From: Anaerocolumna jejuensis DSM 15929
GTDB lineage: Bacteria; Bacillota; Clostridia; Lachnospirales; Lachnospiraceae
Length of the DNA: 64,000 nucleotides
Direction: 5' to 3'
Assembly: GCF_900142215.1 (NCBI RefSeq)
Contig: NZ_FRAC01000007.1
Location: forward strand, 150,672 to 214,671
Each line of letters opens with the position of its first letter. Positions within the stretch are counted from its first letter, which is position 1. Made by a program: the position numbers and the translations under genes. This document shows positions 8,200-15,855 of this stretch, piece after piece. Below the pieces are notes generated by a model, which was given only the letters and a program-made list of their open reading frames with translations, had not been told where the DNA came from and did no database searches.

Positions 8200-8739
8200 A
8201 TGATTAAGGATGATATTGCCAAATTATTAAGAAAAAGTAATGCTATGAATAGCCCTAAAAGAAATTTACAGATTCTTGAATCAATAATTATTTCAGAGGG
8301 CTGGAGTAAAGTACCTATCAACAGTATCTATGGGACTTCCGATAGAACGATGTTGCATTTAGCGGTACAGGCAGATGTAGAGGGTAATTTTATTGATGTT
8401 ATTAAATTTTTGATTGAGAATGGTATCAATGTCAATGCTAAAGACAGTCGTGGAAATACGGTTTTGCACTATCTTTCATCGGGGAATACTGGTTGTACGG
8501 ATTCTCAATATGAAATTGCAAAAGTAATTTTAGATAATGGCGGCGATTTAAGCATAAAAAATGACAATGGTATGCCAGCTTTACAGTCAACTATAAAACA
8601 TTCAAAAGATGATTATCGGCTTATGCGACTGTTTTTGATGTATGAAATAAGTAATGATGTATTAAACGATTTGGAAAAAACTGCAAGAGTAACAGGAAAT
8701 ACCCAAGTCATTGAATTAATAGAGCATAATGATAATTAA
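8200..8739 (+). CDS. ankyrin-repeat protein
   Basis: A 179-residue protein with about three ankyrin repeats: TMLHLAVQADVEGNFIDVIK, then GNTVLHYLSSGNTG with a VIKFLIENGINVNAKD turn, then KVILDNGGDLSIKNDNGMPA. Ankyrin repeats bind proteins; no enzymatic domain, signal peptide or membrane segment is present. The gene is AT-richer than the pyr genes before it, and it is followed by a GC-richer relic of a mobile-element regulator, so I infer horizontal acquisition. Small ankyrin proteins often accompany toxin or polymorphic loci as immunity-type partners, but no toxin is visible. Start ATG 8200 has GAGAGG at a rather long distance. Confidence 0.8.
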   Translation: MIKDDIAKLLRKSNAMNSPKRNLQILESIIISEGWSKVPINSIYGTSDRTMLHLAVQADVEGNFIDVIKFLIENGINVNAKDSRGNTVLHYLSSGNTGCTDSQYEIAKVILDNGGDLSIKNDNGMPALQSTIKHSKDDYRLMRLFLMYEISNDVLNDLEKTARVTGNTQVIELIEHNDN

Positions 8740-8763
8740 TACATACTCTTTATTAACATAAGC

Positions 8764-8925
8764 CACTATGCCCTTATCAAGTTGGCGAGGTTCTGCGGTG
8801 TGACCGCCGACTGCCTGCTGGGGCTGACAGAAACAAAAAGCCACTCATCGTGTGCCAAGGGGCAAGCCCCTTGGGAATCCCCGACAACAAAACAGGCTGC
8901 ATGTTCCCTCTGCGTGAGCATGTAG
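8764..8925 (+). pseudogene. relic of an XRE-type regulator from a mobile element
   Basis: The frame reads ALIKLARFCGVTADCLLGLTE, which matches the last helix of XRE/Cro helix-turn-helix domains (consensus LxKLAxxFxVSxDYLLGxTD). There is no start codon or DNA-reading helix upstream; translation would continue straight from the ankyrin stop codon. The stretch is clearly GC-richer than its surroundings and carries GCAAGCCCCTTGG-like segments often seen in integrative conjugative elements of gut Firmicutes (recalled, not searched). I read the 324-base gap 8740-9063 as a scar of such an element. Confidence 0.6.
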
Positions 8926-9063
8926 CCCTTTTGCTGTCAGCAGCCCATTTCACGGTCTGTGTGTAGTTCCTTGCAAACTGACCTAATATTCTGTTGTAAT
9001 ACCATGCTGTTATCTGCTACTCTGCTGCAAGGAAATCCTGCTGTTATACCATTTTGAAAAGGT

Positions 9064-10242
9064 TTAGCTTAATGAAGCAACGGCAGCCTTTAACTGGTCT
9101 AATGCTTTTAACAGGGTCGCTTTCGGGCAGGCAACATTAAACCGCTGGAAGCCTTTTCCCTCAGGTCCGAACATAGTGCCTCCGTCCAGCCATAATCCGG
9201 CTTTTTCCGTGATAAAGTTCTCCAGTGCCTCTGTCTCCATCCCCAGGGCGTTAAAGTCGACCCAAAGAAGGTATGTGCCCTGGGTATCGACAACTTTTAA
9301 TACGGGAATCTCGGCTTCAATAAATTGCTTTGCAGTTCTGATATTTTCATAAATGTAAGCTTCCAGTTCCTTTAGCCATTCATCACCATATTCATAGGCA
9401 GCCTGGCAGGCAATCAGCCCCATGGTATTTAGCTGGCTGTATCCGGATTTGGTTATTTCTTCTTTGAATTTCGTTTTCAAAGCGGGATTTGGTATCAGCA
9501 CATTGGAGGCCTGCAGGCCGGCCAGATTAAAGGTCTTACTGGGTGCGGTGCAGGTTATGGTCCTTTTGGCATATTCTTCTTTAATAGAAGCAAAAACAAG
9601 GTGTGCGTGCCCGGGATGTATAAAGTCAGCATGGATTTCATCGGACACCACCAGTACATCATGCTTCACACAGATATCACCAAGGCGTGTAAGCTCCTCT
9701 CTCGTATAGACTCTGCCTACGGGATTGTGAGGGTTGCATAGAATAAAGAGCTTCACCTGATTATCAATAATCTTTTGCTCAAAATCTCCAAAATCAATGC
9801 GGTAAGAGCCATTTTCATAAATAAGCGGATTATTGATAAGCTTTCGGTTATTGTTTAAAACTGCTTCCGAAAAAGGGTAGTATACCGGACGCTGTATCAG
9901 TATACTGTCCCCCTCTCTGGTAAAAGCACGAACTGACATGGCTATTGCAAATACTACACCGGGAGTCTTTACAAGCCATTTTCTATCGATATTCCAGTGG
10001 TAGTGGGAAAGAAACCATTTATGCAGAATTGTAAAATAGTTCTCTTTTACCTCCGAATAGCCAAAGACACCATGTTCTGCAGCCTTTACAAGGGCTTTCG
10101 TGACATCGGGGAGGGTAGCAAAATCCATATCGGCAACCCACATGGGTATTAAAGTCTCTTTTTTGCCCCGTTCTGCGGCAAAATCATATTTCAGGGAATT
10201 TGTATTTTTTCTGTCAATTAGTTCATCAAAATTATAGGGCAT
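9064..10242 (-). CDS. patB: MalY/PatB-type PLP aminotransferase / cystathionine beta-lyase
   Basis: A 392-residue fold-type I PLP enzyme of the MalY/PatB group, which cleaves cystathionine and other C-S bonds to homocysteine, pyruvate and ammonia. MPYNFDELIDRKNTNSLKYD and IPMWVADMDFATLPDV are typical of the group, LCNPHNPVGRVYTREE is the substrate loop, and the PLP lysine is in TAPSKTFNLAGLQ. It lies downstream of metB on the same strand, 285 bases away, with a dispersed hairpin repeat between. The pair would perform trans-sulfuration from activated homoserine and cysteine to homocysteine. Control by the T-box upstream of metB is likely if they share a transcript. Confidence 0.9.
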   Translation of the reverse strand: MPYNFDELIDRKNTNSLKYDFAAERGKKETLIPMWVADMDFATLPDVTKALVKAAEHGVFGYSEVKENYFTILHKWFLSHYHWNIDRKWLVKTPGVVFAIAMSVRAFTREGDSILIQRPVYYPFSEAVLNNNRKLINNPLIYENGSYRIDFGDFEQKIIDNQVKLFILCNPHNPVGRVYTREELTRLGDICVKHDVLVVSDEIHADFIHPGHAHLVFASIKEEYAKRTITCTAPSKTFNLAGLQASNVLIPNPALKTKFKEEITKSGYSQLNTMGLIACQAAYEYGDEWLKELEAYIYENIRTAKQFIEAEIPVLKVVDTQGTYLLWVDFNALGMETEALENFITEKAGLWLDGGTMFGPEGKGFQRFNVACPKATLLKALDQLKAAVASLS

Positions 10243-10391
10243 CTGCAGTTTCTCCTTTTCTTTTGCTGGGTTTTATTATGCTGGGCGGTATTTAATGGTA
10301 GTAAGAAGGCAGGCTGTATCCTGCCGATTTTTACAAGTACTTAATATGATATCACAAGCTTGCTTACAACACTGTATAAGGAAAGAGTTTA

Positions 10392-10469
10392 GTGTGAAAA
10401 TTAAAATACAATTTTCACACACAAGATTGTGCCTGCGAAATCTCGGCCCAATCTTGCGGCGTGTTGGGA
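10392..10469 (+). repeat. dispersed two-hairpin repeat, copy 1
   Basis: Hairpin one, 10392-10420, pairs GTGTGAAAATT with AATTTTCACAC. Hairpin two, 10422-10456, pairs CAAGATTG with CAATCTTG around GCCTGCGAAATCTCGGC. A tail CGGCGTGTTGGGA follows. A second copy lies at 63869-63948. It occupies the 285-base gap between patB and metB. Strand assignment is arbitrary. Confidence 0.85.
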
Positions 10470-10527
10470 ACTTACTGCCATCATTATAATACATCCATAA
10501 CGAAAAAGTCTTGTTAAGTTTTAAAGT

Positions 10528-11661
10528 TTAGGAAAGTGCCTGCTTTAAGTCCTCAATTAAGTCATCAGCATCCTCAAGTCCTACGGACATACGCAGGAGG
10601 CGTTCATTAATACCTCTTTGGAGCCGCTCATTTATGGGAACATCTGCATGAGTCTGTATCATGGGATAGGTAATTAAAGTCTCCGTTCCACCAAGGCTTT
10701 CTGCAAAAAGAATCAGGGAAACCCTTTCCAGGACCTGCTTTGCGGTATCTTCCGTATCCACCTCAAAGGATATCATGGAGCCAAAGCCCGTAGCCTGTTT
10801 TTTCGATATATCAATGCCCGGGTGGTCGGGTAAGCCGATAAAATATACCTTCCGGACCTTTTCCTGGGAGGAGAGAAAGGCAGCGATTTTCTTTGCATTC
10901 TCTTCCTGGCGTTCCATTCTGACCGCAAGGGTCTTAATACCCCGGATTAACAGCCAGCAGTCAAAGGGAGCAAGACAGGCTCCGGTAGTCTTGTAGATGA
11001 AACGAAGTTTTTCCGATAAATCAGCTTTGTTTGTCACTAAGAATCCGGCAAGGGTATCATTATGTCCGCTTAAATATTTGGTACCGCTGTGAATGACAAT
11101 GTCGGCACCCAGGGTAAGGGGACGCTGAAAATATGGGGTAAGGAAGGTGTTATCCACTATGACCAACAGGTTGTGCTCCCTTGCAATGGCTGCCACTTCC
11201 CGAATGTCAGTGACCTGCATCATAGGATTGGTGGGAGTCTCTATATAAATTGCCTTTGTTTCCTTGCGGATTAAGGAGCGCAGCTTCGGTAAATCTGAGG
11301 TATCAAGGTAATCAAAGACAATGCCGTTCTTCTTATTGATGTTATCAAAGAGACGGACAGTACCACCGTAAAGGTCTTCCGAGGCAATAATATGGTCGCC
11401 GATAGAAAAGAGCTCCATCAGAGCAGTAATGGCTGCCATTCCGGTGCTAAAAGCCAAGGCATCCACACCCTCCTCAAGATTAGCAATTACTTTTTCTAAG
11501 TGTTCTCTGGTTGGATTTTGTAAGCGGGAATAATCATAGCCGGTACTTTGACCAATTCCGGGATGGGCGAAGGTAGCAGATTGGTAGATAGGAACGCTGA
11601 CAGCTCCTGTGTTATGTGTGTTGTTAGCTGCTCCATGAATACATCGAGTCGTAAAATCCAT
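10528..11661 (-). CDS. metB: cystathionine gamma-synthase / O-acetylhomoserine-type PLP enzyme
   Basis: A 377-residue Cys/Met metabolism PLP enzyme, which joins an activated homoserine with cysteine or sulfide. RCIHGAANN, VPIYQSATF and SRLQNPTREHLE are classic, the PLP lysine is in HSGTKYLSGHNDTLAG, and GGTETLITYPMIQTHA marks the substrate channel. The symbol metB is favoured over metC because a MalY/PatB lyase follows, but gamma-lyase activity cannot be excluded from sequence. A T-box leader lies between its promoter region and the start codon. The 5' leader after the T-box terminator is about 130 bases. Confidence 0.9.
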   Translation of the reverse strand: MDFTTRCIHGAANNTHNTGAVSVPIYQSATFAHPGIGQSTGYDYSRLQNPTREHLEKVIANLEEGVDALAFSTGMAAITALMELFSIGDHIIASEDLYGGTVRLFDNINKKNGIVFDYLDTSDLPKLRSLIRKETKAIYIETPTNPMMQVTDIREVAAIAREHNLLVIVDNTFLTPYFQRPLTLGADIVIHSGTKYLSGHNDTLAGFLVTNKADLSEKLRFIYKTTGACLAPFDCWLLIRGIKTLAVRMERQEENAKKIAAFLSSQEKVRKVYFIGLPDHPGIDISKKQATGFGSMISFEVDTEDTAKQVLERVSLILFAESLGGTETLITYPMIQTHADVPINERLQRGINERLLRMSVGLEDADDLIEDLKQALS

Positions 11662-11795
11662 ATGTTAACCTCATTTCTGCACTGCTGTAATGTTGTGTTT
11701 TGTGTCCGCAGTGCCGGACCATAATCTTCATGAAAAAAGCTTCTTGTACTGTGTTTAATGGGAATAAGGTATACAGGAGACGGCAGGTAGATAAA

Positions 11796-12050
11796 ATAAA
11801 AAACACCCGTCTTCTTATACAGAAGACGAGTGTTACCCGTGTTACCACTTCAATTTATCCCTACCTCACGGCAGAGGAACTTATTAAGTACGTTACCCTT
11901 TCAGATAGTTATACTTTCATGCTATAACAGGCAGACCTGTTGCGGCCTAAGCGTTCTTAACGGTTTGGCGCACCGCTCCTGAGCCATCTTCCGTAAATAT
12001 TCTTTGCTTTTTTTCCACCAGCCAAAAGCTCTCTGTTAAAGTTTATTTAC
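11796..12050 (-). promoter_or_regulatory. T-box riboswitch upstream of metB
   Basis: On the minus strand the leader begins with the Stem I motif ACAGAGAGC (about 12040) and GGTGGAAAA. It contains the T-box sequence AAGTGGTAACACGG (11837-11851) and ends with a terminator whose arms AACACTCGTCTTCT and AGAAGACGGGTGTT are followed by six T residues (11796-11834). Uncharged tRNA would stabilise the antiterminator. The specifier is probably ATG (Met) at 11985-11987, in GGAAGATGGCTC, which fits metB, but the Stem I fold was not computed. The rest of 11662-12350 shows no gene. Confidence 0.85.
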
Positions 12051-12350
12051 ATACTCTCTCATTCCTAGCGTTTTACTATGAATTTTATCTGAGTATAGCA
12101 GATAGAAAGGTATTTGTCAATGTGAAATCTCTTCCTCTTTTTCGGATACTATCTATTTGTTATCCTGTCTTCCTTGTATTGAAATTATACACATAATATG
12201 ATAACATGAAAATAGAAATATGTGGAATTTCTAGGATTGTAGAGTAGTGGTGATGAGAATTATTAAATGGTATAGCTGTAAGAAGTGGAATTAAGAATGT
12301 TATCTAATCTTTGGTTTTAGTGCCTGAAACTTACAAAATGGAGGATTACA

Positions 12351-12956
12351 ATGAAAAAAATTGCAGTAGTTTTCATAAATTTCCTGTTGTTCCTGTTTGT
12401 TTGGAGTGTAAATTACCGGGATATGGATTCTTTACCTTCGGATTCCGATAAAGTCTCCTTGAATCAACTGCCGGAGAATTACAGCCTTGAAGATGCAAAA
12501 TCAGATAATTGCGTTGCTTTTGAGGATAGTGATATCACATATGGACAATCAGCGTGGAATACTTTCGTTTCCAAAGCAAAAAAAGGAAAGCCGGCTGCCG
12601 TTAGGTTAGGTTATTATTATACCCTGGGCGACCCTTCCCGCTACTCAAAGGAGTATTACGAGTCCATAAAGGATGATTACCCTATTTTGTATATCAGGGA
12701 TTTAAAATATGATGGATATAAATATACGGTAGAAGACTTAGAGGATGGAAGTGTTCTTTCAAAAGATTATAAGTATATGATGAAATATGAAGGAAAGCCA
12801 AGAAGTGCCACTGCGTTGTTCTCCAAATATAGCCGTTATGTATTGATCAATGATACCACTGTAAGCTGGGATGAGATTGAAAATAGCATGCTCAGTTCAC
12901 AGTCGGGCGCTTATATAGACCATACCGAGGTGTATACGGATTTGGAATGGAAGTAA
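12351..12956 (+). CDS. exported or membrane-anchored DUF4362-like protein
   Basis: A 201-residue protein with a lysine-started hydrophobic N-terminus (residues 5-19), probably an uncleaved anchor or signal peptide; there is no lipobox. The body, with YSLEDAKSDNCVAF, GKPAAVRLGYYYTLGDPS and YIRDLKYDGYKYTV, resembles the DUF4362 pattern of small surface proteins in Firmicutes, recalled rather than searched. GGAGG precedes the ATG. The next gene, a putative zinc protease-like protein, starts 34 bases later, so they may form a pair. Function unknown. Confidence 0.7.
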   Translation: MKKIAVVFINFLLFLFVWSVNYRDMDSLPSDSDKVSLNQLPENYSLEDAKSDNCVAFEDSDITYGQSAWNTFVSKAKKGKPAAVRLGYYYTLGDPSRYSKEYYESIKDDYPILYIRDLKYDGYKYTVEDLEDGSVLSKDYKYMMKYEGKPRSATALFSKYSRYVLINDTTVSWDEIENSMLSSQSGAYIDHTEVYTDLEWK

Positions 12957-12990
12957 TACATGAGTTGCTGACAGCAAAGGAAGTGTGAAC

Positions 12991-13779
12991 ATGTTGGAAA
13001 AGATACCTGCAATCTGCGTAAAAATATCGGACTTAGCCTTTAATATCGATTATATAGCGGGAAGTCTCAATCAGGGGTTCTTGGAAGAAAATAAAAGTCT
13101 GCCCTTTCAGGAAAGAATATTTCGGGCATTTCCCGAATTGGCGGACAGAATTCATCCTGGGATGGGAGTCTATGATATACATTATGCCGTGAAAGGGTTA
13201 TTCGAAACTAAGTACAGGATTGAATATCCGCTTATGTCTGAAAAGGTAAAGGAAGTTCAGGATAAGTTGAATAAGGTGATCGTTCCGGCTTTACTGGTGC
13301 TGTTCCGTGAATTTGATTTATCCTATGGGAAAGATTTCGGTGACATAACCTGTTACCTTGGTCTTTATAGCGTCTTTCCAAGGAAGGTCCTAAACAAAGA
13401 GTTCTGGTTACATTATCTTACGAGAGATGAAAATATTTTTAAAGCAGCCATGCATGAAATCAATCACTTCGTATTATTTGAGAAGTGGAAATCAATGCAT
13501 GGTTGCAAAGAACAAAGGGAGCCAGAGCACCCGGAACCCTTATGGTTCCTGGAGGAACTGATTGTTGATCCAACGCTAAATACGAAGGAACTTCAGGCAT
13601 TTGTGCCATATCCCCAAAGGGCATATGAGCAGTTTTATACTGCCGTGGTAAATGGCAGAACACCGCAGGAATTTGTGCAAAGCTGTTATAGGAATAGTAA
13701 TACAATAGAAGAATTTCTGGAGAAAACTTACCGCTATATAGAGGATAACCTGCAGGAATTGATTGAAAAATGTGGATAG
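12991..13779 (+). CDS. putative zincin-like protein with HEINH motif
   Basis: A 262-residue cytosolic protein without signal peptide. Around residue 154 it has AAMHEINHFVLFEKW, a perfect HExxH zinc-binding motif. LWFLEELIVDPTLN about 34 residues later offers the third, glutamate ligand of a gluzincin-type site. Elsewhere it is helical and I recognise no family. Start ATG 12991 has AAAGGAAG seven bases upstream; GTG 12985 is possible. It could be a peptidase or a substrate-binding relative that lost activity. The neighbouring exported protein is a possible partner by position only. Confidence 0.7.
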   Translation: MLEKIPAICVKISDLAFNIDYIAGSLNQGFLEENKSLPFQERIFRAFPELADRIHPGMGVYDIHYAVKGLFETKYRIEYPLMSEKVKEVQDKLNKVIVPALLVLFREFDLSYGKDFGDITCYLGLYSVFPRKVLNKEFWLHYLTRDENIFKAAMHEINHFVLFEKWKSMHGCKEQREPEHPEPLWFLEELIVDPTLNTKELQAFVPYPQRAYEQFYTAVVNGRTPQEFVQSCYRNSNTIEEFLEKTYRYIEDNLQELIEKCG

Positions 13780-13817
13780 ATATCCTACCGGCTAAAATAT
13801 GGGTGCTTTGTTGTATT

Positions 13818-14573
13818 TTACAGCCACTTGCTGATTTCCCTGCTGCAAGCCTTGAGCTTATCGGCATATAGTTCAACAATGTCATTGGTAATACGGGGAG
13901 AAGGACCGGAAATACTAACAGCACCTATCAGGCTTCCATCACGCTTGTATACGGGAACACCAATGCAGCGGATACCGATTTCATGCTCCATATTATCCAG
14001 ACTATATCCCCGTTCTTTTACAGAAATCAGTTCCTCCGTCAATTGCTGTCGTGTTTGAATGGTGCTGGAAGTGTAAGAGGTCATACTTTGTGCGGTAATT
14101 GCTTCCTCCTGCTGTTTGGGAGGAAGAAAAGCCAGAATGGCTTTTCCAAGAGAAGTGCAGTACATTTCTGCTGTTTCACCTACCATAGAGCGTGCACTGT
14201 AGGAGGAGGTCGGATAGGTTCCCTCAAGATACAATATCCTGCCTTCTTTCGGAATAGCAAAGTAGACTATTTCATTAATTTCATTGGAAAGGGCGCTCAT
14301 AAAAGGATGAATGATCTTATGAATGCCCATGCTTGTATTAATTACATAGGAAAGTTCTAAAATCTTCATGCCCAGATGATATTTATTATTGTCAGGGTTT
14401 TTTTCAATATATCCGCATTGCTCAAAGGTTTGGATGATATTATGGACATTGCTCTTATATAGGTCCAATTGGGTACTGATTTCGGTTACACCCAATTCTG
14501 GTGTTTTTGCAGTAAAACAATCTAAAATGTCCAGTGCTTTTTTTAATGATTTTACTTTAATTTCTTCGTTCAT
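13818..14573 (-). CDS. IclR-family transcriptional regulator
   Basis: A 251-residue IclR regulator: N-terminal winged helix (KSLKKALDILDCF, then LGVTEISTQLDLYKSNVHNI, residues 8-60) and a C-terminal effector domain with GRILYLEG, GKAILAFLPP and ERGYSLDNMEHEIGIRCIGVPV. GAGAGGGG precedes the ATG. It is divergent from the lyase/transport operon that begins at 14903. The space between holds a good promoter for that operon and AGAAC-N3-GTTCT palindromes, so it very probably represses the operon and perhaps itself until a sugar-derived effector binds. Confidence 0.93.
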   Translation of the reverse strand: MNEEIKVKSLKKALDILDCFTAKTPELGVTEISTQLDLYKSNVHNIIQTFEQCGYIEKNPDNNKYHLGMKILELSYVINTSMGIHKIIHPFMSALSNEINEIVYFAIPKEGRILYLEGTYPTSSYSARSMVGETAEMYCTSLGKAILAFLPPKQQEEAITAQSMTSYTSSTIQTRQQLTEELISVKERGYSLDNMEHEIGIRCIGVPVYKRDGSLIGAVSISGPSPRITNDIVELYADKLKACSREISKWL

Positions 14574-14653
14574 TGAAACCCCTCTCTTGATTGTTTCTTT
14601 GATAGTAAAAATGTTGCAGATATTGGGTCATTATCTATAGGTTTCCACAATAC

Positions 14654-14666
14654 AGAACATAGTTTT
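14654..14666. promoter_or_regulatory. degenerate IclR-type half site
   Basis: AGAACATAGTTTT is a one-sided version of the AGAACNATGTTCT palindromes found 170-220 bases to the right. It lies 81 bases before the iclR start codon, a position suited to autoregulation. Confidence 0.4.
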
Positions 14667-14774
14667 ATTATAGTAAACATTTAGATTGTTGTAAAGTGTA
14701 AATTTGCACTAGGTTATTAGGCTATAAAACTATACAAAATGCATGAAAAAGAATTATTATTAATTAATATATTG

Positions 14775-14803
14775 TTGACAATGATAATATACGATGGTAA
14801 TAT
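14775..14803 (+). promoter_or_regulatory. sigma-A-type promoter of the lyase/ABC operon
   Basis: TTGACA at 14775-14780 and TAATAT at 14798-14803 are separated by exactly 17 bases. Transcription would begin near 14810, upstream of two palindromic operators and the gene at 14903. It is the clearest promoter in the window. Confidence 0.8.
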
Positions 14804-14823
14804 GATTCATATAACCGTATATT

Positions 14824-14878
14824 AGAACGATGTTCTTTTATACGGAACATATTTGGATTAAATAAAGAACTATGTTCT
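14824..14878. promoter_or_regulatory. two palindromic operators, AGAACNATGTTCT
   Basis: AGAACGATGTTCT (14824-14836) and AGAACTATGTTCT (14866-14878) are near-identical palindromes with centres 42 bases apart, four helical turns. Both lie just downstream of the predicted transcription start, the place for repression by blocking. The adjacent IclR-family gene is the obvious candidate binder. Confidence 0.7.
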
Positions 14879-14902
14879 ATAATTTAGAACGAAGGAGGAA
14901 TC

Positions 14903-15820
14903 ATGGAAAGTATAAAAAGCGGTGTCTGGCCAACTATGGTTACACCGTATACCAATTGTAATGAAATTGACTACAGCGGGATGGAAAAGCTGCTGCAATT
15001 TTATCACCAAAAAGGAGTAAACGGGGTATTTGCAATATGCCAGTCAAGTGAGATGTTTTTCTTAACCAGGGAAGAAAAAAGAAGATTAATCCGGTTTATT
15101 GTCGGGAACATTCCGGAGAATATGCAGGTTGTAGTATCCGGTCATACTGGTGAAACTTTGGAAGAACAGTTAAGAGATGCCTATGAAATTATGTGCGATG
15201 GAGTTGAGGCCTATGTGATACTTCCCAATCGTTTTGCAGAGGAGGAAGAAGATGATGACATTCTGATAGAAAGAATGGAGCGTTTTTTGGATGCTTTTCC
15301 GGAAATTCCCTTAGGAATATATGAATGTCCATATCCTTATAAAAGAATTTTAACGCCTAAAGTGCTTACCTGGTGTATTGGTACCGGAAGGTTTCGCTTT
15401 ATTAAGGATACCTGCTGTAATTTGGTGCAGATACAGGAAAAGCTTAATCTGATTAAAGATACCGGCATTAAGTTATTCAATGCTAACAGTGCTACCTTGC
15501 TGGAAAGCCTTAGAATGGGAGCTGACGGCTATAGCGGGGTTATGGCTAATTTCCAGCCGGAATTTTATGTATGGCTTTACAGAAACTTCTTGAAATTCCC
15601 GGAGAAGGCGGAATTAGTACAACAGTTTATCGGTATCTGCTCCATGGCCGAATACCAGTACTATCCTGTTAACGGTAAGTATAGCCTGTCCCTTCAGGGA
15701 GTTCCCATTGATATTAGAAGCAGGGTTTTGGATAAAGGGGGATTTACCAGACGCTACCAAATGGAGATCGAGCAAATGAATCAATTGTCCTTATGGGCCG
15801 GAAAGAAATTTTCCATTTAA
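14903..15820 (+). CDS. dihydrodipicolinate synthase/N-acetylneuraminate lyase family protein
   Basis: A 305-residue TIM-barrel class I aldolase. The Schiff-base lysine is in RFRFIKDTCCN near residue 170. The tyrosine motif is GIYECPYP rather than the usual YNxP, and the GTTGE pyruvate-binding loop reads CQSSEMFFL, so the substrate pocket is altered. Real DapA is unlikely; a lyase or aldolase for a sugar acid fits better, given the transporter and sialidase-like gene in the same operon. GGAGG lies seven bases before the ATG. Controlled by the promoter and operators directly upstream. Confidence 0.88.
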   Translation: MESIKSGVWPTMVTPYTNCNEIDYSGMEKLLQFYHQKGVNGVFAICQSSEMFFLTREEKRRLIRFIVGNIPENMQVVVSGHTGETLEEQLRDAYEIMCDGVEAYVILPNRFAEEEEDDDILIERMERFLDAFPEIPLGIYECPYPYKRILTPKVLTWCIGTGRFRFIKDTCCNLVQIQEKLNLIKDTGIKLFNANSATLLESLRMGADGYSGVMANFQPEFYVWLYRNFLKFPEKAELVQQFIGICSMAEYQYYPVNGKYSLSLQGVPIDIRSRVLDKGGFTRRYQMEIEQMNQLSLWAGKKFSI

Positions 15821-15855
15821 GGCCTTTAAGAAATATAATGTATGGAGGTTAATTT

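Noticed and set aside
10295..10489. Open frames on both strands across 10.3-10.5 kb
   Set aside because: They are generated by the dispersed hairpin repeat and have no homology or ribosome site.
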